Below are positions 53,869 to 61,765 of a stretch of 64,000 nucleotides of DNA, piece by piece. Each line of letters begins with the position of its first letter. The stretch's first letter is position 1. Where the stretch lies: positions 372,001 through 436,000 of the forward strand of contig NZ_JAMYDU010000001.1 of assembly GCF_024138395.1 (NCBI RefSeq), given 5' to 3'. Source of the stretch: Pseudomonas mandelii. GTDB taxonomy: Bacteria > Pseudomonadota > Gammaproteobacteria > Pseudomonadales > Pseudomonadaceae. The notes below the pieces were generated by a model. The model was not told where the DNA came from, did no database searches, and was given only the letters and a program-made list of their open reading frames with translations. Both the position numbers and the translations under genes were made by a program.

Positions 53869-53961
53869 GTTGGCAGGCCATTAGCAAAAAAACCGTTGAA
53901 GTGGAAGCACAATCTGCTTCCGCGTTTTCACATCAATGCCAAAACCCGACAAGGAACGCAC

Positions 53962-54795
53962 ATGAACTTCTTTAAAAAGCTTCTCGATTCACTGAGAAGC
54001 CCTGCTACCCGAGACCTCCGGGTCGAACCGCAAATCCAGGCATTCCAGAAGCTGGTTGATATCGATGAGTTGAACGAGGCTGAAGCGTCCAATCTGGCGG
54101 CGCGACTCGCCGGCGAAGCGTGCCTGGATCGTCATTGGCACTCTGTCGGCACCGTCGAGCGGGATGTCATTGCCTATATGATCAGTCCGAGTTTCAGGGG
54201 TGGCCCTGACTGGCCCTCGACTCGTCAGGCCTACCGGGTGGTCCGCCGTGGTGACTCGATAATCCTTGCCACCGACGGCCTGTCGGATCCATTCGATGGA
54301 GTTGAAGGGATGGGCAATGGTTTCGAGATGGAATTGTTCATGGAAACAGCTGACATACCCGAGCACGCACGTGGCTCACTTGGTGAGGTCGATCCATTAA
54401 AAAACAGCTGGGCATTCGAACTGTTGGAGCACGTTGCCAAAACGGTGGCCGACGCTGGAGGAGTCACCGAACGGCTCGATCAGCACGGGACGTTATCTCT
54501 CGAAATTCCCGGGCTCAGCTTGTCGCACCATATGAGCGATCAACTCCCAAAAAGCTTTGTGACCGAGGACGACTGTACAGGCGTTCTGCTGGGAGCCCTG
54601 CAACCGGATTTTCCGACCCGACTGGATGACATGCCGTTATCTCCGGTCAGGTTGGTTTCGATGGTATTGATCACCGCATCGGAGCTTGAATATGTCCGAT
54701 CGGGTGGGCGAGCAGCACGCGAAGATCTGGTCAGCCGTTTGAAGGCCGCCGGCATCGGACATATGAGCAATCTGAATCGTGCCAGCGTTGTGTGA
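53962..54795 (+). CDS. Suppressor-of-fused (SUFU) domain protein
   Basis: 277 aa, cytosolic. The core STRQAYRVVRRGDSIILATDGLSDPFDGVEGMGNGFEMELFMETAD (in part, res ~80-125) and SWAFELLEHVAKTVADAGG resemble bacterial SUFU domains. These are often predicted as immunity proteins of toxin systems, but no toxin gene is adjacent here. AAGGAA precedes the ATG at 53962. A standalone regulatory or binding role is equally possible. Confidence 0.7.
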   Translation: MNFFKKLLDSLRSPATRDLRVEPQIQAFQKLVDIDELNEAEASNLAARLAGEACLDRHWHSVGTVERDVIAYMISPSFRGGPDWPSTRQAYRVVRRGDSIILATDGLSDPFDGVEGMGNGFEMELFMETADIPEHARGSLGEVDPLKNSWAFELLEHVAKTVADAGGVTERLDQHGTLSLEIPGLSLSHHMSDQLPKSFVTEDDCTGVLLGALQPDFPTRLDDMPLSPVRLVSMVLITASELEYVRSGGRAAREDLVSRLKAAGIGHMSNLNRASVV

Positions 54796-55060
54796 AAACC
54801 GAGCGGCCGCTTTCATGTGAGCCTCAAAACATGCACTCAACATCGCACAGCCACTTCATGACACACAGGCTGCTTACCTTGCGGAGTAACGCGACGGTGT
54901 GACTTCAGACGCAGTCGAGTGACAGACTCCTCAAAGCGCGCCCCGCCCCCTCACTATCACGAGCAATGCCGCTTATGCCCCCCACAACCCCCCAAAATTA
55001 ATGAACCCTGCCGAGCCTCCCCACGGGAAATCCCGCGCTTGGTCCTTGATTGTAGGAGCG

Positions 55061-55245
55061 GCCAGGATTTTAAAGTCTGCAAAACACGTAGGAATCTGCC
55101 CTTTGTGGCGAGGGAGCTTGCTCCCGCTGGGATGCGAAGCAGCCCTAAACCCTGCTAGCCCGTTTCCTCAGACACACTGCAACGCCCGGTTTTGCGGCGG
55201 CTGCGCCACCGAACGGGGGCAAGCCCCCTCGCCACAGTGACCGCG
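55061..55245. repeat. Dispersed repeat D, copy 2, with attached REP-like arms
   Basis: Copy of 52195-52335 (GCCAGGATTTTAAAGTCTG, CGTAGGAATCTGCC, GCGAAGCAGCCCTAAAC, TTTCCTCAGACACACTGC, CGCCCGGTTTTGCGG), followed by GGGGGCAAGCCCCCTCGCCAC facing GTGGCGAGGGAGCTTGCTCCC. The preceding stretch 54796-55060 holds nothing I recognise. Confidence 0.85.
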
Positions 55246-55299
55246 TGTGGTCCTACAGCCCGGTTGCGGTTGCCAAAATCACTGCCTAGAGTGGGTCTG

Positions 55300-55516
55300 T
55301 CGCTGAGCGAATTCAGCGATAGGGTTTCGCAGCCCTGACGATACGTGTAGTAACCTTGCACCCCATAACCAGCAACGGTCGCACAAAAGCGCCCGTACTC
55401 CGTTTTATGGTGGCTGTGTGTGGGAGACCTTCGGGTCTGCCGGGTTCCTCGTATCCTCGGTCTGCGAACCCGCACATAGCTACCACCCATTCGTTTCGCA
55501 GCGAACGGGAGTAGCT
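55300..55516 (+). ncRNA. Structured leader RNA, copy B
   Basis: Same order of elements as copy A: TCGCTGA/TCAGCGA hairpin (55300-55319); GGGTTTCGCAGCCC (55322-55335); stem GTGTGGG/CCCGCAC (55418-55424 with 55469-55475) enclosing AGACC-TTCG-GGTCT (55425-55438) and a GCCGGGT hairpin; then AGCTACCACCC/GGGAGTAGCT (55478-55516) with inner TTCG/CGAA. Several pairs differ from copy A on both sides and still pair (AGATC/GATCT against AGACC/GGTCT). It ends ~30 bp before the ATG at 55546. Confidence 0.75.
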
Positions 55517-55545
55517 CTTCTTACAGATTCGAGGAAGATTTACTT

Positions 55546-55830
55546 ATGAGTACGAACACCCCGCTCCGCCACTACACCCCCATGTCCCACTTCGCCACCG
55601 ACCACCCCGTCCTCCTCATCGACGCCGATGCCCCACTGCGCGAACTCCACAACTGTCTCAGCGAACGCCTCAACGCCGTCCTCAAATACCTCAACCTCAT
55701 GGCCTGCACCAGCTTGCCGGACTACGCCGAGCACGACATCAACACCGTCACCAACATCGCCCGGATCATGGTCCAGGATGTGAGCGATGTGTTTCGGGTG
55801 ATTGAGCAGCAGGGGTTTGATAAGCCGTAA
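55546..55830 (+). CDS. Small DUF3077-like protein
   Basis: 94 aa, cytosolic, helical. DHPVLLIDADAPLRELHNCLSERLNAVLKYLNLMACTSLPDY resembles small DUF3077-type Pseudomonas proteins that, like DUF6124, have a variable N-terminus and two C-terminal helices; the family call is tentative. GAGGAAGA precedes the ATG. It carries the same structured leader as the DUF6124 gene and is followed 4 bp later by a long palindrome. Confidence 0.7.
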   Translation: MSTNTPLRHYTPMSHFATDHPVLLIDADAPLRELHNCLSERLNAVLKYLNLMACTSLPDYAEHDINTVTNIARIMVQDVSDVFRVIEQQGFDKP

Positions 55831-55834
55831 AATC

Positions 55835-55880
55835 AAATAGGTGACAGATCTATTTGTTTAAATAGATCCGTCACCTATTT
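55835..55880. repeat. 46-bp palindrome with 21-bp arms
   Basis: AAATAGGTGACAGATCTATTT and AAATAGATCCGTCACCTATTT pair over 21 bp with one mismatch around a GTTT loop, 4 bp after the 55546 gene stop. It is AT-rich unlike the surroundings. It can act as a terminator and looks like a tiny mobile palindrome; the AGGTGACAGATCTATTT type of sequence is scattered in pseudomonads. Confidence 0.75.
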
Positions 55881-56050
55881 TCCATTTTCCAGTAAGGCAA
55901 ACAGCCACGGACACTCTCAGAGAATCGAGTGATTTACCGCATGTCCCGGTTGTGCGCAGAGATCAATGCCAAGGGACATGACAAAACGGTTACTGATGAT
56001 TCGAGACTTCTCGCAAGGCCCCGTCTCCAGGACCTCCCAGACACCAGCAA

Positions 56051-57811
56051 TCAGTAAACCTGCACCCGCCACAACTCCCGCGACGAAGAAGCCGCCGACA
56101 TCGGCAACCGCCCATGCAGCGTCCGATAATTATCAATCAGCACCAAATCCCCTTCACTCCATTGATGAGCAATCATGCACTCCGGGTCATAAACCAGCGC
56201 ATTGACCTGTTCCAACAACGCCTGCTGAGCCTGCTCGTCATGATCTTGCACAGACTGACTCAAGGTCTGCAGTGTCGAATCAGTGCCCTCTTGGTAACGC
56301 AGGATGAGTTCGCCGCTCCGGGGATGGTGATCCACCAGGCTGTACATGCGCGGCGAGCCGCCGAAGTAGGTCATTTTGGTGTAGTAGGTGATGTTCACAT
56401 CCTGCCATTGTCGCGCGACTTGCTGTCCGACTTTGCGCAGTACGTTTCGGCTGTCGACGATGGTGGTTTGGCCCTCGCCCGGCTGAGGCGCGGTCTTGCA
56501 GTACAGCATGAATTTGCTGGCGCAGAATTTCGGGTTGCGTTGAACCTGTGCGTCGCTGTCGGGCAGCATGTTCAGGTCCCAGTGCAATGGCGTTTTCTCC
56601 AGCGAGTGCACCACGCCTTGGGGTTTGTCTGCAGGCTTGACCACGTGCACGGCGCCGAAGGCCCATTCGTACAGCGTGCCGAAGCGTTCGCAATCGCGCG
56701 CAAAGCTGTCCTGGTCGTCGAAGCGGCAGCCCTTGAGGCAGACGAAGCCAAAGGTTTCCACCAGTGCCTCCAGCAGGCCGGTGGACAGTCGCTCAAAACC
56801 CAGCCCCAACGGGTCTCGCACCACCAGGCCAAACAGCGGCAGCTTTTGCAGTTCGTATTCGAAGCCTTTGGCCTGTGGGTTTTCTGTTTGGTGGTAGAGC
56901 CACGGCCGCCCTTGCCAGGTGACCAGCACATGGTGGTCGAGGTCGACTTGGGCGCGGGCGCGAAGGGTTTGGCTGCCATCGAGGTTGCACACCGGTACGG
57001 CGTGCCAGGGGCTGTCGACACGGGTCAGCCCTTCGGCCAAGCCGAAGGTAAATTTGGGCCCGGCATTGCTGTATTGATGGACCGACAAGCGAATGTCATC
57101 GCCGAAGAAACGATCCACTGCCGCATTCAATGCCTGCCCGCGATACATCATTTGGTAGGCTTTGAAGTTGATTTGTTGCAGGTACTCGTCCTCGCTCTGC
57201 CCTTCTTCACGGCACAGACGCAGGTCGTTGTAGAGGTGACTGCAGAGGTGGTCATGGGCCTGGCTGAGGGATTCATCGCCGCGGCTCTGTTCGATCAGAT
57301 CCCCAAGGTTTTTCCAGGGCAGACGGGCCTGCTTGATCAGGCTGGCGCGAACCGACTCGGCACTTTGGGCCTGTGGGAACAGGTCTTCCATGCTGACCCA
57401 CTGAATCGTGTGGGTGGTGGACAGTTCACGCAACGCCCGGTTGTAGGTCTCGCGAACGTCGTCGGCGACTCCAACAATGTCGTTGAAGGTCGTGCCGTCA
57501 CTGAGGATCGACACCACGCAGCCCGGTGCGTGCAGCGCGGCGATGGCCTGGCCGAGCTGGTCGAGGCGCTCGATGGCCATGACCTCGCCGTAGTCCGGCA
57601 GCACGCCGAACGTCTGGTCGCTGGCGTTTGGCGATTTGCAGGGGAAGCCTGGCAAAACCAGACGCACCGGCAGGCTCTGATCGAAGTAATGCCCCAGGCG
57701 TTGCGCGAGATGCGCTCTGCCTTGTGTGTCGAAACAATCATCCGTGCCTTTGAGCAGATAACCAGCCAGTAAATCGCTGACGGCAGCGATCCATGCGTCT
57801 CTATGTTCCAT
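56051..57811 (-). CDS. Isonitrile synthase fused to TauD-type Fe(II)/2-oxoglutarate dioxygenase
   Basis: 586 aa. Residues ~1-305 are a PvcA/IsnA/DIT1-type isonitrile synthase: LVLPGFPCKSPN (51-62), FGVLPDYGEVMAIERL (68-83), SDGTTFNDIVGV (104-115), RLSVHQ (241-246), SPWHAVPV (267-274). These convert the amine of an amino acid (Tyr or Trp in known cases) to N=C with ribulose-5-phosphate. Residues ~315-586 are a TauD/PvcB dioxygenase with the iron triad H410-x-D412 ... H566 and an Arg in HGR (568). In PvcAB and IsnAB the two activities are separate genes; here they are one chain. The K-containing motif GPKFTFGL departs from the usual GxKxGIxL. Last gene of the operon; AGGAAG precedes the ATG. 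Confidence 0.85.
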   Translation of the reverse strand: MEHRDAWIAAVSDLLAGYLLKGTDDCFDTQGRAHLAQRLGHYFDQSLPVRLVLPGFPCKSPNASDQTFGVLPDYGEVMAIERLDQLGQAIAALHAPGCVVSILSDGTTFNDIVGVADDVRETYNRALRELSTTHTIQWVSMEDLFPQAQSAESVRASLIKQARLPWKNLGDLIEQSRGDESLSQAHDHLCSHLYNDLRLCREEGQSEDEYLQQINFKAYQMMYRGQALNAAVDRFFGDDIRLSVHQYSNAGPKFTFGLAEGLTRVDSPWHAVPVCNLDGSQTLRARAQVDLDHHVLVTWQGRPWLYHQTENPQAKGFEYELQKLPLFGLVVRDPLGLGFERLSTGLLEALVETFGFVCLKGCRFDDQDSFARDCERFGTLYEWAFGAVHVVKPADKPQGVVHSLEKTPLHWDLNMLPDSDAQVQRNPKFCASKFMLYCKTAPQPGEGQTTIVDSRNVLRKVGQQVARQWQDVNITYYTKMTYFGGSPRMYSLVDHHPRSGELILRYQEGTDSTLQTLSQSVQDHDEQAQQALLEQVNALVYDPECMIAHQWSEGDLVLIDNYRTLHGRLPMSAASSSRELWRVQVY

Positions 57812-57838
57812 AGAACAACTTCCTTGAGAGTGTGTGTA

Positions 57839-58558
57839 TCAATAGGATTTGATGGTGTCGCCATGCTCGGTGAATGCATGCGCTGTAGCGCAGACTTGCT
57901 GCAGAATGCGCAGCAACCCGGTCGGGTGTTCACAACAGAAGTTGGGGGTTTGGGCCTGCAATGTAAGGGGCTGGCCATACCCCCAAGTGACCGCCGCCGA
58001 GTACATACCTGCAGCACGGGCGGTCTTCAGGTCGATGGTCGTGTCACCGACGAACAAACAGCGTTGCGGATCAACCGACAATCGCCGGGCGGCTTCCCAT
58101 GCCACATTCGGCTGAGGTTTGAGCGCCCTGCCCGCGCGATGCCCCAGAATCGTCCCGAAGGTATTCTGTGGAAGCAGCACATCGGCTACTTGAAGGGCCA
58201 TGTCCTCGGTCTTGTTGGTCACGATTGCCAGCGGCACTTGTAACTGGCGACAGCCTTCGAGCAAGGCAATCACACCGCTGAATGGCCGGGAAAATTGAAC
58301 AAGGTTGTTTTGATACAGCGCCACATAACGCTGGTGCAGGGCGACCGCGTCGGCTATGCCAAACCGCGTGGCAACCTGCTCGATCATCGCCGTGACCCCG
58401 CCGCCGATATAACCGCGCACCGTTTCCGCTGTCTGCGCCGGGCAACCGTGTTCGAGCAACACCTGGTTCAGGCACCAGGTGATGTCAGGCAAGGTGTCGA
58501 CCAGGGTCCCATCCAAATCGAAGAGTACGGCTTCGACCCGCAACCGAGACGCCATCAT
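57839..58558 (-). CDS. HAD-superfamily phosphatase (phosphoglycolate phosphatase-like)
   Basis: 239 aa. The nucleophile motif LFDLDGTLVDT (res ~12-22), motif II TNK, motif III Lys near LKPQP, and motif IV FVGDTTIDLKTA are intact, with a four-helix cap between motifs I and II. Its ATG overlaps the stop of the upstream synthase (ATGA), so translation is coupled. It ends 27 bp before the fusion gene. A sugar-phosphate phosphatase fits a pathway that consumes ribulose-5-phosphate, but the substrate is not shown. Confidence 0.88.
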   Translation of the reverse strand: MMASRLRVEAVLFDLDGTLVDTLPDITWCLNQVLLEHGCPAQTAETVRGYIGGGVTAMIEQVATRFGIADAVALHQRYVALYQNNLVQFSRPFSGVIALLEGCRQLQVPLAIVTNKTEDMALQVADVLLPQNTFGTILGHRAGRALKPQPNVAWEAARRLSVDPQRCLFVGDTTIDLKTARAAGMYSAAVTWGYGQPLTLQAQTPNFCCEHPTGLLRILQQVCATAHAFTEHGDTIKSY

Positions 58559-59550
58559 TGCGCACTGGCGTAGTGACAAGGACGCCCCTTGCGAAACACC
58601 AGACGGTGGTAGCGCTCATCGACATTGCTGCGTTTTTCGAGGGTGACCACACCCCGTCGCTTGATGGCCACCGAATGCCAGGGCGTACGCCACAGGTCAC
58701 TGGTTGGTACCAACCGGATACCGATTTTCGTCGACACCGCCAGTTGCGGGTGAATCGACAGGCGCAGGCAATGCGGGTAGCGCGCCTGTAACAGTGCACT
58801 CCAGGCTTCACTGCGCTGGATCACTCGCTGCGAGGCCGGTTTGGCGACTTTCTTTATCGCATTAAGGCTCATGCCGGCGAATACCTTGAGCCCCAAGTAA
58901 TCCTCGGAAAGAAAGCGATGGATGCCGCAGTACATCAACATCATGTGCGGATCATCCTTGAAGCGCTGCTGCAACAAGATCAATGACTGACCGTGCTCGA
59001 TCATCATCTCCTCACGCATGGCGTCCAGACAATCAAGCGGAGGATAGGCATCCCTGAGGTCGAAATGGGCGAACGTGCCGGGATAGTGCTGTTCGGCGTA
59101 GTCCTGGATAGCGTCGGTGTAGGCCTTAACGTCCGCATCCGGAACATGCACCAAGTCAGAGAATACATAGCCATCGGAGCAGATATGAATCAGCGCGCCC
59201 GGTGCGTAGATCTGCTGGATCTCATTGCACAGGCGATGTAGCTCGTCAATTGCATGATGTTCAGCAAGATCGGGTAGATGGCTGAGGGTTTTCTTGCGAC
59301 TCGGCGACTTACCGGGAAAGGCTGGCAAGACCATTTCGACCTTGCGACCGCTCTCGACCGCTTGCATGACCTTCGCCAGATGGGGTTCCAGCACCTGCGC
59401 CGAAAGTTCGTGATCCTCCCCCGGAGCAAGGCTACGGCGGCGGAACAGGCATTCGAGGATTTGCTGGGCAATGGTCATGTGTGGGGTGTTCTGATGCTCA
59501 TGCACCAACTGACCGCACACCTGTTGAGCAACGGTGTTTGAACCTTGCAT
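58555..59550 (-). CDS. Isonitrile synthase (PvcA/IsnA/DIT1 family), stand-alone
   Basis: 331 aa. Family blocks: MVLPAFPGKSPSRKKTLSHLPDLAE (73-97, in part), ICSDGYVFSDLVHVPD (123-138), CLRLSIHP and STKIGIRLVPTSDLWRTPWHSV (~270-305). It keeps the canonical K-x-G-I-x-L and W-x-T-P-W-H elements that the fusion partner has partly lost. The ATG at 59550 has AAGGGA upstream. First gene of a three-gene operon with the HAD phosphatase and the fusion; divergent from the dihaem cytochrome over a 273-bp region. Confidence 0.85.
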   Translation of the reverse strand: MQGSNTVAQQVCGQLVHEHQNTPHMTIAQQILECLFRRRSLAPGEDHELSAQVLEPHLAKVMQAVESGRKVEMVLPAFPGKSPSRKKTLSHLPDLAEHHAIDELHRLCNEIQQIYAPGALIHICSDGYVFSDLVHVPDADVKAYTDAIQDYAEQHYPGTFAHFDLRDAYPPLDCLDAMREEMMIEHGQSLILLQQRFKDDPHMMLMYCGIHRFLSEDYLGLKVFAGMSLNAIKKVAKPASQRVIQRSEAWSALLQARYPHCLRLSIHPQLAVSTKIGIRLVPTSDLWRTPWHSVAIKRRGVVTLEKRSNVDERYHRLVFRKGRPCHYASAQ

Positions 59551-59823
59551 AGACAATCCCTTGTGTGGTGAATAACAGCCTTCTTTTGGCCGTCAGCAGA
59601 TATTCCTTACCTGCGGGGCGGATAAATTCCTACAAGTCGTTAGGTCTGTCAATCGTGGCAATCAGGAATATTGCGGGCTGATTTGTGGTCGAGGGCTCGA
59701 CACGAATGCCATCGAACAAAAATTAAGGAACTGTGTTTTTTCGTGACTACACTCATGACTGGTAGCTTTTGGCTACCAACGTGATGGGTCCCAACAGGAA
59801 ATTTACAAATAGAAGGGAATCTG
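59551..59823. promoter_or_regulatory. Divergent promoter region of the isonitrile operon and cytochrome gene
   Basis: A 273-bp AT-richer spacer. Visible structure: TGGTAGC/GCTACCA hairpin at ~59760-59777 and a GTCGAGGGCTCGAC palindrome at ~59688-59701. No recognisable Fur or PvdS box was found by eye. Confidence 0.4.
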
Positions 59824-61650
59824 ATGAGCAAATTAAAAGCCCCCCCGTTTGCCTGCGCTGCATTGTTGTTTTTCGGCTGTGATTCAATGGCGCTGGCTGC
59901 TACCGATATTCTGGATCAGGGATGGAATGACACCACCCTCTCCAATTGGCATGACCTTTCACAGGGATCGAGAATTCTCCCTCTCTCCTGGGCGCTTGCA
60001 TTGGAAGAGCCCGCTTCAGAGGAGAGGTTCATGAATGACAAAGCGATCTCGGCCTACGGTTACACGCCTTATCAGCCGTCTTATAAAGGTAAGCATTTTA
60101 CGTTGCCGATGGGTTTCGTTTTGGATGATAGCCACGACAACAAGCTGTCTTTCACGAAACTCCGTTGGTTTTTTGGACAAGGGACGCAAGAGCCGTGGGT
60201 GGGGATGAACTGCTCTGCGTGTCACACGGCTCAAATCAATTTTGAAGGACAGAACCTTGTTATCAATGGCGGGCCAACGAACGCCGACTTTCAAAATTTC
60301 TTTAAGGCGTTGAGAGCGGCTTTAAGTACAACAGCTTCCGACCCTGAAAAATTTGAACGCTTTGCAAAGAGTGTCCTGGGTGATGACCTGTCGAAAGGGA
60401 ATCGCCATCGGCTGAAAAAATCCCTGGATAGCTTGAATGCGTTTTATGCACAAAACGAGACCCTGAATGCCACAGATCTGCAATATGGCCCAGGTCGCCT
60501 TGATGCAGTGGGCCACATTCTCAACAAAATCAGTCAAGTCACCCAAGCGAAACCACCTACCCCTAACCCCTCTGATGCTCCGGTAAGTTATCCATTTCTG
60601 TGGAATACGCATCAGCATAATGTCCTCCAATGGAACGGAATGGTCGGCAAAAAAACACTCCCCTCGATAAAAAAAGACGGCGGCCTCGATGTTGGAGGTC
60701 TGGGGCGTAATGCTGGAGAGGCCATCGGCGTGTACGCCGATATTCGACCAGTTAAAGAAAATCCGGCCAAGCCAGGATTTATCTCCAGTGTGAACGTGAA
60801 AAACCTGGATGTTCTAGAACGTTCTCTTTATACCCTGAAGCCTCCGCAATGGCCGGGGTCGCTGCCAAAAGACCTCACGTCAGGCGCCAAATTATTTACG
60901 GAAAATTGTGCCGGCTGTCATGTACCCCTTGATAGAAACGATCTCAAGACGGCCATCACAGCGGTCATGATTCCAATCTCTGCCAATGAAAATCTAAATC
61001 CTCGGGGCCCAAATGACAGGACCATTAGCACGGACCCCTGGATGGCGTGTAATGCCTATCAATTTAAAGCGGATGCTGGTGTGTTAGCGGGTTATTCCAA
61101 AGTGGGTAGTCCAAAAGAAACCATTCAGCCAAATGACCTTCTCTACAACATGCTGGGTGTGACCGTCCTTGAGACATTACTTGGCAAAGGACGCGATCTC
61201 GCCGAGTTGGCTTTCGATGGATTGCTTGGAATAGATACCAAACCTCAAAAAGTCCCTGGATTCAAGGACCGTGCCTTGTTCAGCGATGTTGATGAGAAAG
61301 CGCTACGGTTAATCAACTGCTACCGTGACAGCCCAAAAGTTGCTCTTCTCGCCTATAAAGCAAGACCCCTCACCGGCATTTGGGCCACAGCGCCCTATTT
61401 GCATAACGGCTCTGTGCCGACCCTGAACGACCTTCTCCTGCCACCCCGTCAGCGTCCTTCAAGTTTTTACACAGGGACTAATGAATTCGATAATCAAAAG
61501 GTGGGATTCAAGACCGAGAAATCGGACAAGAATTGGTTTCTTTTCAACACCAAGCTTGAGGGCAACAGCAACGCCGGGCATGACTATGGCGTGGGTAGCC
61601 TCAGTGATGTTCAAAGGTCACAGCTTCTCGACTACTTGAAGTCACTTTGA
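59824..61650 (+). CDS. Dihaem c-type cytochrome, peroxidase/RoxA-like
   Basis: 608 aa, exported (signal peptide to ~res 26; a lipobox-like FFGC at 16-19 is also possible). Two haem c sites: CSACH at 130-134 and CAGCH at 362-366. WATAPYLHNGSVPTLNDLLLP near res 515-535 is shared by dihaem peroxidases and RoxA-type rubber oxygenases. Its size lies between cytochrome c peroxidase (~340) and RoxA (~680), so it may be an oxygenase or peroxidase of unknown substrate. Base composition is AT-richer than its neighbours. Divergent from the isonitrile operon. Confidence 0.8.
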   Translation: MSKLKAPPFACAALLFFGCDSMALAATDILDQGWNDTTLSNWHDLSQGSRILPLSWALALEEPASEERFMNDKAISAYGYTPYQPSYKGKHFTLPMGFVLDDSHDNKLSFTKLRWFFGQGTQEPWVGMNCSACHTAQINFEGQNLVINGGPTNADFQNFFKALRAALSTTASDPEKFERFAKSVLGDDLSKGNRHRLKKSLDSLNAFYAQNETLNATDLQYGPGRLDAVGHILNKISQVTQAKPPTPNPSDAPVSYPFLWNTHQHNVLQWNGMVGKKTLPSIKKDGGLDVGGLGRNAGEAIGVYADIRPVKENPAKPGFISSVNVKNLDVLERSLYTLKPPQWPGSLPKDLTSGAKLFTENCAGCHVPLDRNDLKTAITAVMIPISANENLNPRGPNDRTISTDPWMACNAYQFKADAGVLAGYSKVGSPKETIQPNDLLYNMLGVTVLETLLGKGRDLAELAFDGLLGIDTKPQKVPGFKDRALFSDVDEKALRLINCYRDSPKVALLAYKARPLTGIWATAPYLHNGSVPTLNDLLLPPRQRPSSFYTGTNEFDNQKVGFKTEKSDKNWFLFNTKLEGNSNAGHDYGVGSLSDVQRSQLLDYLKSL

Positions 61651-61698
61651 GCTGAGTCACAGACGCCCGCACCTGAGGCATGGAGGGGTAATCGCTAG

Positions 61699-61728
61699 TA
61701 GGGGCGACCAAAAATAGTGGTCGCCCCT
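61699..61728. other. GC hairpin after the dihaem cytochrome gene
   Basis: AGGGGCGACCA and TGGTCGCCCCT form an 11-bp stem with a short AT loop but no T run follows on the plus strand. It could be a transcript 3' structure between convergent genes. Confidence 0.5.
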
Positions 61729-61765
61729 GCCGAGGCCGTTAGAGGTTTAATGCTTGCTTTAGATA

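Noticed and set aside
52381..54795. Complete toxin-immunity locus
   Set aside because: No toxin gene or nuclease motif lies beside the SUFU gene; kept only as a possibility.
56114..57772. 552-codon plus-strand frame opposite the isonitrile-TauD fusion
   Set aside because: The minus-strand frame has two complete catalytic domains; the mirror frame has none.
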